Source of the DNA: Larkinella terrae
GTDB lineage: Bacteria; Bacteroidota; Bacteroidia; Cytophagales; Spirosomataceae
Assembly: GCF_009668025.1 (NCBI RefSeq)
Contig: NZ_WJXZ01000002.1
Location: forward strand, 255,216 to 319,215
Length of the DNA stretch: 64,000 nt
Reading direction: 5' to 3'
Shown here: positions 18,101-26,271 of the stretch, one piece after another
Numbering within the stretch: the stretch's first letter is position 1
How the letters are laid out: every line of letters starts with the position of its first letter
Translations under genes and position numbers: made by a program
The notes under the pieces: generated by a model
Told to the model about the DNA's origin: nothing
Databases searched by the model: none
The model's input: the letters and a program-made list of their open reading frames with translations, nothing else

Positions 18101-19348
18101 CATCAGGTGCCCACCCAGATTGTCGGCGACAGCCTGCGCCTGCGCCAGATTCTGATCAACCTCGTCGGGAATGCCATCAAGTTTACCCAGCGGGGCGAAG
18201 TTTTTGTCAGCATCGGGTTGCAACGGCGGATCAGCGACCAGGAACTGGAGTTGGTTTTTCGGGTGCGGGATACGGGCATCGGGATTGCCAAAGACAAATT
18301 GCAGCGGCTTTTCAAGGCGTTCTCCCAAGTCGATTCGTCGATGACCCGGCGGTACGGCGGTACGGGTCTGGGCCTGGCCATCAGCGAGCGGCTGGTCAAA
18401 CTCATGGGCGGAACGATCGATGTCGATAGTGAGGAAGGCGTGGGGACTAGATTCACGTTTACCATTCAGTGTCACGTCAGTCAGCAGGCCCAGCGGCAGT
18501 ATATTTATTTCAATTCGGGTGAAAACGACGGAAAGCGGGTTTTGCTGGTCGATGACAATCCCACGAATCTGACCATTCTGAAAGCGCATCTGGAACAGTG
18601 GAAACTGGTGGTGGTGGCGGCTTCGTCCGGAAAACAGGCCCTGGCATTGCTGACGCAGGAATTGCCGTTTCAACTGGTGATCACCGACATGCAGATGCCG
18701 GAGATCAACGGCGTTCAACTGGCGCGGGCGATTCGCGGGCGGAATTTATTGCTGCCCATCATCCTGTTGAGTTCCATTGGTGAAGAAAGCCGCAAGTCGT
18801 ATCCCGATCTGTTTTCGTCGGTTTTGACGAAACCCGTCAAGCAGCAGCAGCTTTTTGACGTGGTTCAGAAACAGCTGAAGCAATCGGGCGAACTACCGGC
18901 GGTGGTGGCTAAAACCGTGCACCACGCCCTGTCGGAAAGTTTTGCCCAGGAATATCCCCTGCAGATACTGGTAGCAGAAGATTACCCGGCCAATCAGAAA
19001 CTCGCCCTCAACATTCTGAGTAAACTGGGCTATCAGCCGCACCTGGCCCAGAACGGTGCCGAAGTACTGGAGCTGGTTCAACGCCGGTTTTACGAAGTCA
19101 TTCTGATGGACGTACAGATGCCGGAAATGAACGGGCTGGAAGCGACGATCTGGATACGGCAGCAAACCGGTCCCCAGCCAACCATCATTGCCATGACCGC
19201 CAACGCGATGGCCGACGACCGGGAGGAATGCCTGCGGGCCGGTATGGACGACTACATCGCCAAACCCATTGTGATCGAAGAATTAAAAACCGCCCTGCAG
19301 CAGACCGCCCTGGTACGTCAGGCGCAGGCGGCTGCCAGGGATTCCTGA
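15116..19348 (+). CDS. Hybrid two-component sensor with Reg_prop propeller, kinase and two receivers
   Basis: 1410-residue membrane protein. Signal peptide (residues 1-22), then about 680 residues of Reg_prop propeller repeats ([27 protein letters not shown] and variants), a Y_Y_Y domain (about 725-800), one membrane helix (about 808-827), a coiled coil, HisKA with His902 in [15 protein letters not shown], HATPase ([19 protein letters not shown]), then two receiver domains with phospho-acceptors Asp1191 (VITDMQMPE) and Asp1332 (LMDVQMPE). It resembles the HTCS sensors that control polysaccharide use in Bacteroidota, but the AraC output domain is absent and two receivers stand in its place, so output must pass to another protein. 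No HPt or DNA-binding partner is adjacent. Confidence 0.93.
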   Translation: MKPVHVVLFLFFLLVLPFNAQPNPIRFKHITTNEGLSQNNVTCILQDKRGFMWFGTQDGLNRYDGYTFTVYRNDPKNPTSLSHNFIRSLYEDRKGRLWVGSEDGGLSLFNREADNFTNYQRTADNLNSLSHNQVMTIVEDRRGFLWVGTFGGGLNRFDPTTRTFTHFTHDPAKPGSLNDDFIHDLLVDTQGRVWAATDGGGLDEFDATTQTFRHFINNPADKTSLSFNSLRAVFEDSQQRIWVATEGGGLNLLNPDQRTFTRFQNNPANPNSISHNDVISLEEGRGGSLWIGTRNGGINVLSKDLTTFTRYPYSETNGEGLNNGSIYAIRRDRKGDMWIGTYSGGINFYDREPRKFELYEKDKYNPNSLSNNNVLSVIEDAQGTIWMGTDGGGLNRLVRRTNQYTRFLHNPENPASIGSDFVMCVYEDRDHTIWTGNYKGGLSLWKKETGGFYNFARSDGADGISHESICTIIEDQEGNLWLGTLGAGVSRYNKKTGRFVHYRPNPTVAGSIAHAVIRSLYCDRNGIVWVGTEGGGLNRFDRQTNTFTAYRYNRKLPGSLSNNLVNRIYEDSHGNLWVGTDSGLNRFNAKTQSFVTYLQQDGLPNDVIQGIVEDNHNNLWISTNKGLSKFNPRTKTFRNYGISDGLQGNSFNRRAVFEGPQGEIFFGGTNGLTTFFPDSLRDNPTIPPVFITDFQLFNQPVAIGAPDSPLLKSISETTDITLAYWQSMFSMKFAALNYSLPEKNQYAYKLEGFDRNWNFVGNNRSATYTNLDPGEYVFRVKASNNDGIWNERGTALRITITPPYWKTWWFRLGLVLVLLFGAYAFYRWRVKAIEAKKNELEKVVSERTAEVLYQTEELQTQSEHLQALVEEIHEQRVQEKQAREEAEKANQAKSVFLATMSHEIRTPMNGVLGMTYLLQETELSEEQHEYVDTIHQCGTNLLGVINDILDFSKIESGSLELELQDVDLRHCIEDVLDLFAGKAAELELDLVYEIGHQVPTQIVGDSLRLRQILINLVGNAIKFTQRGEVFVSIGLQRRISDQELELVFRVRDTGIGIAKDKLQRLFKAFSQVDSSMTRRYGGTGLGLAISERLVKLMGGTIDVDSEEGVGTRFTFTIQCHVSQQAQRQYIYFNSGENDGKRVLLVDDNPTNLTILKAHLEQWKLVVVAASSGKQALALLTQELPFQLVITDMQMPEINGVQLARAIRGRNLLLPIILLSSIGEESRKSYPDLFSSVLTKPVKQQQLFDVVQKQLKQSGELPAVVAKTVHHALSESFAQEYPLQILVAEDYPANQKLALNILSKLGYQPHLAQNGAEVLELVQRRFYEVILMDVQMPEMNGLEATIWIRQQTGPQPTIIAMTANAMADDREECLRAGMDDYIAKPIVIEELKTALQQTALVRQAQAAARDS

Positions 19349-19375
19349 GTCTGTAAACGCCAGCGTGAGTAGTTG

Positions 19376-19406
19376 AAATCCGGATAAGTCATTGTCCGGA
19401 TTTTTT
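19376..19406 (+). terminator. Terminator after the hybrid sensor gene
   Basis: Stem AAATCCGGA (19376-19384) pairs perfectly with TCCGGATTT (19395-19403), running into a T6 tract. Confidence 0.8.
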
Positions 19407-19561
19407 CATTAACGCCCCGGTTTTGTCCCGTTCCCTCGATTACTGACCAAATAAAAAATAATTTAAAGTTTCTGAAATCCAAAAATTCGTCTGACTCGTT
19501 CGTATGGGTGTCTTGTAAAGAAGATCCTTTTATACACCCTATTAACAAATTTAATTTTCTT

Positions 19562-20326
19562 ATGGAAGAATTAACAAGTACCTCTACCCCGAAAAAAGGC
19601 CCGAGCGTACCCGCAATTCCATCTGTTGAACGTCGGATGTTTCTGCGCGCATTAGGGTTAACCACGGTTTCGGCTGCTGCATTTTTGACGGCTTGCCAAA
19701 ATTCAATGAATGAGATCGCTCCGACCATTTCGGGAGCCCGGATTTCGGCCGATGGTGTTAGTTTTGGTGAAGGTGACTTCGCCATTCTGAATTATGCTTA
19801 CGCGCTGGAGCAACTGGAAACGGCTTTCTACATGGCCGTTGTCGAAAAGAAAACGTTCGCGGCCGGTAGCAAAGAAGAAATGATCTTCAAAGATATTCAC
19901 GATCATGAGTTGGTTCACCGGGAATTTTTCAAAGCGGCTATCCCGGCTGACAAGCGTATTGGGGAACTGGAGTTTGACGTGAGCAGCATCGATTTCACCA
20001 ACCGCCGGGAAGTGTTGAACACCGCCCGCGTGCTGGAAGATACCGGTGTTGCGGCTTACAACGGAGCAGGTCCGCTGATCTCGAAAGCGAATGCCATTTA
20101 TCTGACGCTGGCCGGAAAAATCGTATCGGTCGAAGCGCGTCACGCTTCCCTGATCAGCTCACTCCTGCAACCGGGTGGTGGTTTATTCGCCGGTGATTAT
20201 GTAATCGACAACAACGGTCTGGAAAAAATGCTGACGGTGTCGGAAGTACTGAGCAGAGCGGGCAAATACATCAAAACGGCAATCAACCCAGCCTCTCTGC
20301 TTGCGCTGGAATCATCCAAAAAATAA
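19562..20326 (+). CDS. Tat-type ferritin-like protein (Ferritin_2 family), first of a tandem pair
   Basis: 254-residue protein. The start at 19562 gives MEELTSTSTP; the twin-arginine-like ERRMFLRALG is followed by a hydrophobic run ending FLTACQN, so it may be a Tat-exported lipoprotein. The ferritin-like domain (about residues 65-250) keeps di-iron-type ligands: LEQLETAF, then HDHELVHREF, LEDTGVAAY and SVEARHASL, that is Glu, ExxH, Glu, ExxH in order. Function of the family is unproven; iron or redox stress roles are suggested. The next gene is a paralog 15 nt downstream, so the two are co-transcribed. Confidence 0.85.
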   Translation: MEELTSTSTPKKGPSVPAIPSVERRMFLRALGLTTVSAAAFLTACQNSMNEIAPTISGARISADGVSFGEGDFAILNYAYALEQLETAFYMAVVEKKTFAAGSKEEMIFKDIHDHELVHREFFKAAIPADKRIGELEFDVSSIDFTNRREVLNTARVLEDTGVAAYNGAGPLISKANAIYLTLAGKIVSVEARHASLISSLLQPGGGLFAGDYVIDNNGLEKMLTVSEVLSRAGKYIKTAINPASLLALESSKK

Positions 20327-20341
20327 ACCTCAAGAACGATC

Positions 20342-21175
20342 ATGAATCTCTTCGGAATATTCTCACAAATTGAAAAAGCGGATCCGGAAATCGGTCAGAA
20401 AATGGACTTTTCGCGCCGGAAAATGTTAAAAACCACGTCCGTTGCGGCTGCAGCAACGCCCATGTTCTTTGCCGCCATGGTGAACAAGGCGTTTGCGGCC
20501 GACGGTTGTGCCGGTGACGCCATTGCCATTGTAAAATACGCGCTGACACTGGAATACCTGGAACGCGATTTCTACCGGGCGGGCCAGTTCAAAGCCGGTC
20601 TGGTGCCATCGAGCGCTCGTCCTTACGTCGTTCAGATTGCGAAACACGAAGCCCAACACGTTGATTTGCTGGAAGGCGTTTTAGGCATCAAGCCGAATGC
20701 GATGCAGCCTAAATATAACATGGACGTACTGGCTGCTGCCACTGCGAACTTCCCGACGTTCCTGACCTACGCACAGGCGCTGGAAGATACCGGTGTTCGG
20801 GCGTACAAAGGACAGGCCGCCTGTTTGCTGGAAGAAGATACGGCAACCTCCCGGACGGTTCTGGCAGTCGCGCTGCGGATTCACTCGGTAGAAGCCCGGC
20901 ACGCAGCCGCAGTTCGGTACATGCGGGATTTGCGCGTATGGCCGTCAGGTGGTCAAAACGGAATGGAACCAGATCCGAAAATCTACGCCGGTGAAGATCA
21001 GGCTTCACAAGGTGGTGCCAATCTGGTTGATTTATTCAACATGATGGAAAACAAGTCAAAACTGTACAGCCCGGATATGGCCGCCCGCAGTGTCTACGAA
21101 TCGTTTGACGAGCCGCTGACCGCTCAACAGGTTCTGGCCATTGCCGGTCCGTTCTTTGCTTCTACACCGGCATAA
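20342..21175 (+). CDS. Tat-type ferritin-like protein (Ferritin_2 family), second of a tandem pair
   Basis: 277-residue paralog of the preceding gene. The N-terminus has SRRKMLKTTS followed by a hydrophobic stretch and AFAADG, a good twin-arginine signal with cleavage after AFA. Ligand motifs are conserved as in its neighbour: LEYLERDFY, AKHEAQHVDLL, LEDTGVRAY and SVEARHAAAV. The C-terminal tail (LFNMMENKSKLYSPDMAAR, EPLTAQQVLAIAGPFF) is longer than in the first copy. Different lipidation predictions (lipoprotein against soluble) suggest the pair acts as a membrane-tethered and a free form. A terminator follows at 21196. Confidence 0.87.
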   Translation: MNLFGIFSQIEKADPEIGQKMDFSRRKMLKTTSVAAAATPMFFAAMVNKAFAADGCAGDAIAIVKYALTLEYLERDFYRAGQFKAGLVPSSARPYVVQIAKHEAQHVDLLEGVLGIKPNAMQPKYNMDVLAAATANFPTFLTYAQALEDTGVRAYKGQAACLLEEDTATSRTVLAVALRIHSVEARHAAAVRYMRDLRVWPSGGQNGMEPDPKIYAGEDQASQGGANLVDLFNMMENKSKLYSPDMAARSVYESFDEPLTAQQVLAIAGPFFASTPA

Positions 21176-21195
21176 ACAACAAACCTATCTGTTTG

Positions 21196-21228
21196 AAAAA
21201 GACCGACCTATGTCGGTCTTTTTTTTTG
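21196..21228 (+). terminator. Terminator after the ferritin-like pair
   Basis: Stem AAAAAGACCGAC (21196-21207) pairs with GTCGGTCTTTTT (from 21212) around a 4-nt loop, followed by further T residues. Confidence 0.88.
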
Positions 21229-21397
21229 CGGTTCCGAACCGTTTTTTTTACCAGAGTAAAGAAAGCGACCACAAGAAGTATTGATACCGTAAAAACACTT
21301 TTGCCCAGACAGTTGTAGTATATCTTGATCATCCAGGTTACATTGATTTTAAAAAGAAAAATTTATAGTTACTTTCACAGCAGTAATTAGCATTTCT

Positions 21398-21766
21398 ATG
21401 TCCAAACTAGTACAGCTTACCACTTTTTCTTCTGAAAAAGGAGACCTTACCGTTTTTGAAAAGATATTACCCGGTGAATTAAAAAGAGCCTTTTATATCT
21501 ATAATGTTGATTCTGTAACCCAACAACGCGCTTTACACGGTCATAGAAAAGAATCGAATGCCCTGATTGCCCTGAACGGAAATTGCCGGATATTTGTCAC
21601 GAATGGCGTAGAAGAATCGTATTTTCACCTGACCAGGCCCGATGAATGCCTGGTAATTGAACCCGGCGACTGGCATATCATTGACGAATTTTCGAAAGAA
21701 ACGATCCTGCTGGTGCTTTCCAACGAACACTACGACCCGTCCGATTACTTTTTTGACCGCCCATGA
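21398..21766 (+). CDS. FdtA/QdtA-type sugar 3,4-ketoisomerase (cupin)
   Basis: 122-residue single-domain cupin of the WxcM/FdtA family. These enzymes convert dTDP-4-keto-6-deoxyglucose to the 3-keto isomer before transamination. The signature RALHGHRKESNALIALNG carries the catalytic His pair region (typical family form is R-G-x-H-A-H-R), and the barrel ends with LVIEPGDWHII. The stop overlaps the ATG of a sugar aminotransferase (ATGA), exactly the FdtA-FdtB arrangement. Whether the product is 3-amino-fucose or 3-amino-quinovose cannot be told. First gene of a five-gene unit; RmlA/RmlB, which make the substrate, are not in the window. Confidence 0.85.
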   Translation: MSKLVQLTTFSSEKGDLTVFEKILPGELKRAFYIYNVDSVTQQRALHGHRKESNALIALNGNCRIFVTNGVEESYFHLTRPDECLVIEPGDWHIIDEFSKETILLVLSNEHYDPSDYFFDRP

Positions 21767-22851
21767 TTCCCCACCTCGACCTCAGGCAGGTAAACGAACC
21801 GTATTCCGCAGCGCTGCAGGCAGCCGCCGGTCGGGTGCTGGCTTCGGGTTGGTACGTGCTGGGGCGGGAAGTGGAAGCGTTTGAAACCGCTTTTGCGGCT
21901 TACTGCGGGGTAAAACACGCCATTGGCGTCGGTAATGGGCTCGATGCACTCAGCCTGATCTTCAAAGCCCTGAATTTTCCGGAAGGCAGCGAAATTATCG
22001 TTCCGGCCAATACCTACATTGCAACCATCCTGCCCATCACGGATTTGAAACTGGTACCGGTTCTGGCCGAACCCGACCCGCGCACCTATAACCTGGCGGC
22101 CGAACAGATCGAACCGCTGATTACCGAAAAAACCCGGGCCATCGTGGTGGTTCACCTCTACGGCCGGTGTTGTGAGATGGCACCCATTCAGGCACTGGCC
22201 TCGAAATACCAGCTGAAAATCGTTGAGGACGCGGCTCAGGCGCATGGCGCGACCTACCAGAACCGGCGGGCCGGTAACCTGTCGGACGGGGCGGCTTTTA
22301 GTTTTTACCCGACCAAAAACCTGGGGGCACTGGGCGATGCCGGAGCGGTAGTCACTAACGACGACGAACTGGCGCGTCAGGTGCGGCTGCTCCGTAATTA
22401 CGGCTCGGAAAAGAAATATATTCACCAGATTCAGGGCCTGAACAGCCGGTTGGATGAGCTGCAGGCGGCTTTTCTGAGCCTTAAACTGCCCCAACTCGAT
22501 GCCGACAACCAGCGCCGGCAAGCCATCGCGGCCCGGTATCTGGCGGAAATCCGGCACCCGAATCTCATGCTTCCTCCCGACGACGGTATTTTCAACGATG
22601 TCTGGCATTTGTTTGTGGTGCGGCACCCGCAGCGGGAAGCGTTCATGAATTACCTGCATCAAAACCGGATCGGAACCGTTATTCATTATCCCGTAGCTCC
22701 GCATCAGCAGGAGGCTTATACCGAATACCGTACGCTGGATTTACCGCTGACCGATCAACTGCACCGGGAAGTGTTGAGCCTGCCGCTCAATACCGCCCTG
22801 ACCGATACCGAGGTGGACTATATTATCGAAACTATCAATCAAGCTCCGTAG
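21763..22851 (+). CDS. DegT/DnrJ/EryC1/StrS-family sugar aminotransferase (FdtB-like)
   Basis: 362-residue PLP enzyme that aminates keto-sugar nucleotides. Motifs: VGNGLDALSLIF near residue 55, EDAAQAHGA for the cofactor aspartate, and the PLP lysine Lys185 in FYPTKNLGALGDAGAV. Full length for the family. It overlaps the ketoisomerase gene by 4 nt and is followed 2 nt later by a glycosyltransferase, so the dTDP-3-amino-3,6-dideoxyhexose made here is probably used by the same cassette. The N-acetyltransferase (FdtC) that often completes this route is absent. Confidence 0.93.
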   Translation: MIPHLDLRQVNEPYSAALQAAAGRVLASGWYVLGREVEAFETAFAAYCGVKHAIGVGNGLDALSLIFKALNFPEGSEIIVPANTYIATILPITDLKLVPVLAEPDPRTYNLAAEQIEPLITEKTRAIVVVHLYGRCCEMAPIQALASKYQLKIVEDAAQAHGATYQNRRAGNLSDGAAFSFYPTKNLGALGDAGAVVTNDDELARQVRLLRNYGSEKKYIHQIQGLNSRLDELQAAFLSLKLPQLDADNQRRQAIAARYLAEIRHPNLMLPPDDGIFNDVWHLFVVRHPQREAFMNYLHQNRIGTVIHYPVAPHQQEAYTEYRTLDLPLTDQLHREVLSLPLNTALTDTEVDYIIETINQAP

Positions 22852-22853
22852 AG

Positions 22854-23819
22854 ATGTTACTCTCCGTTATCATTCCCGTCTACAATAGCGAACGGACCAT
22901 CTTTCCGCTGGTCGAATGTCTTACGTATGAACTCGCGGCTTATTCGTTTGAGATTGTGCTGGTCAACGATGGCAGCCGCGATGCGTCCGAAGACATCTGT
23001 GAAACGCTGGCGCAGACGTTTCCGCAGGTCCAGTTTATTTCGCTGCGGAAAAATTTCGGTGAATTCCAGGCGGTTATGTGCGGTCTGAACCACGCGCGGG
23101 GCGAATTCTGCGTCATTATCGACGACGATTTCCAGAACCCACCGCAGGAAATCATCAAGCTGCTGCGCGAAGCACAGCAGGGCGATTACGACGTGGTGTA
23201 TTCGCAATACGAGAAAAAGGAACACGTCTGGTTCCGGAATGTCGGGAGCTGGCTGGTCAACCGCCTGACGACCTGGCTGCTCCGGAAACCGTCGGATCTG
23301 TACCTGTCCAGCTTTAAATTGATCCGCCAGGAAGTGGTTCAGGAAATTATTCAGTACACGGGCCCGTATCCCTACCTCGACGGGCTGATTTTCCGGACCA
23401 CCCGCAACGTCGGACGCGTTATTGTGCAACACGAAAAGCGCAAGGAAGGCGGATCGAATTACACCGTCAATCGGTTGATTTCGCTCTTTTTGACCATTTT
23501 GTTCGGCTATTCCGTTCAGCCGCTCCGTTTGCTGACCACCGCGGGCATTTTCATGATCCTGTTCAGTATCGTAGCGGGTCTGACCGAAACCATCGGTTCG
23601 CTGTTAACGCAGCACATTCCGCTGACCGATCATTTACTCTGGCTAACGGTTTGCCTCTGCGGAGGAATTCAGCTTTTCGGAATGGGTTTGCTCGGCGAAT
23701 ACGTCGGTCGGCTTTTCATGATGCAGAGTGGCCTGCCGCAGTACGTTGTCAAATCGGAACATTTCAACTATGATCGGAAATCGGAGCGAGTACGAAAGTA
23801 TGTACCAAGTAGAGCGTAA
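22854..23819 (+). CDS. GT2 family glycosyltransferase, polyprenyl-phosphate type
   Basis: 321-residue enzyme with a GT-A fold domain (residues 1-210): SVIIPVYNSE, VNDGSRDAS, and the nucleotide/metal-binding Asp cluster at 90-92 in CVIIDDDFQNPP. Two membrane helices follow (about 228-250 and 262-282). This layout matches GtrB/ArnC/DPM1-like enzymes that load a sugar from a nucleotide onto undecaprenyl phosphate in the cytoplasmic leaflet. In context it would make the lipid-linked donor used by the GT-C protein two genes later. The last 50 nt overlap the start of the methyltransferase gene. Confidence 0.92.
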   Translation: MLLSVIIPVYNSERTIFPLVECLTYELAAYSFEIVLVNDGSRDASEDICETLAQTFPQVQFISLRKNFGEFQAVMCGLNHARGEFCVIIDDDFQNPPQEIIKLLREAQQGDYDVVYSQYEKKEHVWFRNVGSWLVNRLTTWLLRKPSDLYLSSFKLIRQEVVQEIIQYTGPYPYLDGLIFRTTRNVGRVIVQHEKRKEGGSNYTVNRLISLFLTILFGYSVQPLRLLTTAGIFMILFSIVAGLTETIGSLLTQHIPLTDHLLWLTVCLCGGIQLFGMGLLGEYVGRLFMMQSGLPQYVVKSEHFNYDRKSERVRKYVPSRA

Positions 23820-24522
23820 ACTCTGGTGGTATCGCATTCTGCACGACAAAGTGATTCGTCAAATCAAAGCCGGTTTTTCTACTGATCAATCCATTCGTAT
23901 TCTGGATGCCGGTTGCGGAACCGGTGGTTTACTCGATGCCCTCCGGCAGGCGGGTTATCAAAATAGTGTGGGCTTCGATGCGTCGACGGATGCGGTTTTC
24001 TTTTCCCGCGAGCGCCATCTCCCGGTTGAACTGCACAACCTGCTCGACATTGCTTCGTTCCACCCCGGCGAAACGTTCGACGTGATCATCTGCGATGACG
24101 TCCTGTATTTTTTCAACGACGAACAGATTCGGCACATCCTGGGCGTTTTCCGGCAGCGGCTGCGTCCGGGCGGTCTTTTCATCAGCAACAACAACGCGTT
24201 TCCGGCCTTGCGCGGCACCCACGACATTGCGCTGAACATCTCCCGGCGGTTCGTAAAATCCGAGCTGGCGGATTTTGCCAGCCAAACCGGTTTTTCACTG
24301 AAACGGGTTTTTTACTGGAATTTTCTGCTGACCATTCCCATCTGGTTCGTTCGCAAAGTGCAGTTGTTCATCTGGCGTCTTAACCCGGCCCGGCCCGTGC
24401 ATTCCGATGTCAATCAGCCGCCCAACTGGCTTAACGCGCTGCTGCTCCGAATTCTCCGGCTGGAAGAACGAACCTTCCGGGAGCCTCCTTTCGGCAGTTC
24501 GCTTTTCACCGTAATGCGCTGA
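23770..24522 (+). CDS. Class I SAM-dependent methyltransferase
   Basis: 250-residue cytoplasmic methyltransferase. Motif I is DAGCGTGGLL (from residue 46); later motifs FDVIICDDVLYFF and LRPGGLFISNNNA fit the Rossmann fold. The start at 23770 (MIGNRSEYESMY) keeps the EYE...WWYR region common in glycan-associated members; ATG 23800 is the alternative. It overlaps the glycosyltransferase gene by 50 nt in another frame, and its stop overlaps the next ATG (TGATG). By context it may methylate a sugar or lipid-linked glycan; the sequence does not show the substrate. Confidence 0.85.
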   Translation: MIGNRSEYESMYQVERKLWWYRILHDKVIRQIKAGFSTDQSIRILDAGCGTGGLLDALRQAGYQNSVGFDASTDAVFFSRERHLPVELHNLLDIASFHPGETFDVIICDDVLYFFNDEQIRHILGVFRQRLRPGGLFISNNNAFPALRGTHDIALNISRRFVKSELADFASQTGFSLKRVFYWNFLLTIPIWFVRKVQLFIWRLNPARPVHSDVNQPPNWLNALLLRILRLEERTFREPPFGSSLFTVMR

Positions 24523-26144
24523 TGGAAACCGTTCTTTATGCCCTGCCTTTCCGGTTTTTTATCTGGCTTCTGCTGGCGGTCTGGAGCGGGATAATCGGCT
24601 GGAAAGTGATTTTTCGCGATTCGTTTCCGCGTTTTTCCGGCCGGGTTTTTCTGGGTATTTCGTTCCTGCTTTTTGTGGCAATCCGGGTGCTTTACGCGCC
24701 GGACCGGCAGCAGAACATCGATACCAGCACCTGGCTAGCGACGGCCCTGACTGTCGGGAAAGCCAGCGATCCGCTCTACACCCTGCTCAACTATTCCGAC
24801 GGGCGGCCGCTGGCGGTTTTGCCCCTGGCGATCGCCGAACTGATCGGTATTTCGCTCGATTACCGCCTGGCCGACCTGATCGGCGTTCTGCTTTGGTGCA
24901 TTACGCTGTGGGTCTTCGGGCGAATCCTGAAAAGCTACCTCGCCAAAGAAATCACCCTGGCGTTGATCTGGCTTCCCATGTTGCTGCTGAGCACCGTCTG
25001 GAACGATTTTGCCAGTTTCAACACCGAAATCACGGGCAATCTGTGGCTGGTTCTGGGCCTTTTCTGGCTTTTACGCATCCGTGAAAAACCGGTCTGGGCG
25101 GTGGTGGGAATTGGATTCTGGCTGGGCTGTCTGCCGTTTGTGAAATTCCAGACCGTGCCGATGGGCATTGCTCTGGGCTTATTCGGTGTCTGGAAACTCT
25201 ACCAGGTCCGGCGGTTTTCGGCTTTACCCGGTTTGGTGGCCGGAGCCTTGTTACCGGTTTTGCTTTTAACGGTTTATTACGCCGGAAAAAACGATCTGGA
25301 CTCGTTTTGGGGCGATTATTTCAGTAATTACTTCGTCTATTCCTACACCACCGAATACTCCGATCTGTCGCCGGGGGAGCGGTTTTCGCCCGTTCACATT
25401 GTTCGTTATTTGCTGCATTCGTACCAGTTTTTCCTGTACTGGATCGGCATTTTCGGAGCGATTCTAGTCGGGCTTTTCGGGCTGATCCGCCGGCCGGTTT
25501 TGAAAATGACCGGGCAAAAAGAGCGGTTTTGGTTTGCGCTGATCTGGCTGATTGCCAGCTTCTATGCGGTTTTGCAGGCCGGTAACAATTATACCCATTA
25601 CCTGCTTTTTCTGGTTTTCCCCAGCCTGTTTCTGCTCTCCGTTCTGGGCAGTACGCTTGCTGTTGCGATTACGCAAAAAGTCGTTCTGGTCAGTTTAGGG
25701 ACGGTTTTGGCGCAGGCTTCGATCAACTGTTTTTTCCGAAAACCGCTCGACATTCATCCCGGCGAACCGCTGTTCCAGCAAATTTCGGCCGAAATCCAAA
25801 ACCGCAGCCAGCCGGACGACGGTCTGGTGCTTTGGGGGTACGTCGACCGGCTCCACGTGTACGCCCGCCGACCGATGGGCTACCGAAACTCCAACGCGTT
25901 CTGGGTGTATTTTCCGACCTCGACGCAGGCTTTTCGCATGAAGGAGTTTCTGAGCGATCTGGAACAAAACAAGCCCCGCCTGTTTATCGACGTCATGACG
26001 CCCCGCATCTCCATGTTTGCCGACAAAGCTTATAAATTCGAAAATTATCCGGCGATCAACGCGTACATCAGTCAGCATTACCAATTGGTAAAAACGATTG
26101 AAGACGTCCGGATTTATGAGCGGAAACGGGAGAAGATAAAATAA
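24522..26144 (+). CDS. GT-C type membrane glycosyltransferase (PMT/ArnT-like)
   Basis: 540-residue integral membrane protein with about 10-12 predicted helices, then a soluble C-terminal part of about 130 residues (VLWGYVDRLHVYARRP onward) that would lie outside the membrane. The layout fits the GT39/ArnT superfamily, which transfers sugars from polyprenyl-phosphate donors on the outer leaflet. The family-specific aspartate in the first loop is probably in LYAPDRQQNIDTST. Last gene of the cassette; its one-base overlap with the methyltransferase stop implies coupling. Acceptor (lipid A, protein or other) unknown. The stop codon merges with the palindromic repeat at 26143. Confidence 0.75.
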   Translation: METVLYALPFRFFIWLLLAVWSGIIGWKVIFRDSFPRFSGRVFLGISFLLFVAIRVLYAPDRQQNIDTSTWLATALTVGKASDPLYTLLNYSDGRPLAVLPLAIAELIGISLDYRLADLIGVLLWCITLWVFGRILKSYLAKEITLALIWLPMLLLSTVWNDFASFNTEITGNLWLVLGLFWLLRIREKPVWAVVGIGFWLGCLPFVKFQTVPMGIALGLFGVWKLYQVRRFSALPGLVAGALLPVLLLTVYYAGKNDLDSFWGDYFSNYFVYSYTTEYSDLSPGERFSPVHIVRYLLHSYQFFLYWIGIFGAILVGLFGLIRRPVLKMTGQKERFWFALIWLIASFYAVLQAGNNYTHYLLFLVFPSLFLLSVLGSTLAVAITQKVVLVSLGTVLAQASINCFFRKPLDIHPGEPLFQQISAEIQNRSQPDDGLVLWGYVDRLHVYARRPMGYRNSNAFWVYFPTSTQAFRMKEFLSDLEQNKPRLFIDVMTPRISMFADKAYKFENYPAINAYISQHYQLVKTIEDVRIYERKREKIK

Positions 26145-26236
26145 TGATCAATGTAAAATGACGAATAGTAAATGTAAAAGTGGCTAGACGCTCTTTGACT
26201 TTAGTATTTACTATTCGTCATTTTACATTGATCATT
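26143..26236. repeat. Palindromic repeat family B, copy 1 (perfect 31-bp arms)
   Basis: Arms 26143-26173 and 26206-26236 are perfect inverted repeats (31 of 31). The left arm continues as AATGTAAAAGTGG, shared with family B copy 2 at 44836-44916. It lies between two convergent genes and may act as a bidirectional terminator. Confidence 0.9.
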
Positions 26237-26271
26237 CGTTTTTTATTACGATCACCTTGATTTTGAATAGA

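Noticed and set aside
19562-21175. The two ferritin-like frames as one frameshifted gene
   Set aside because: Each has its own start, signal sequence, complete ligand set and stop; they are paralogs.
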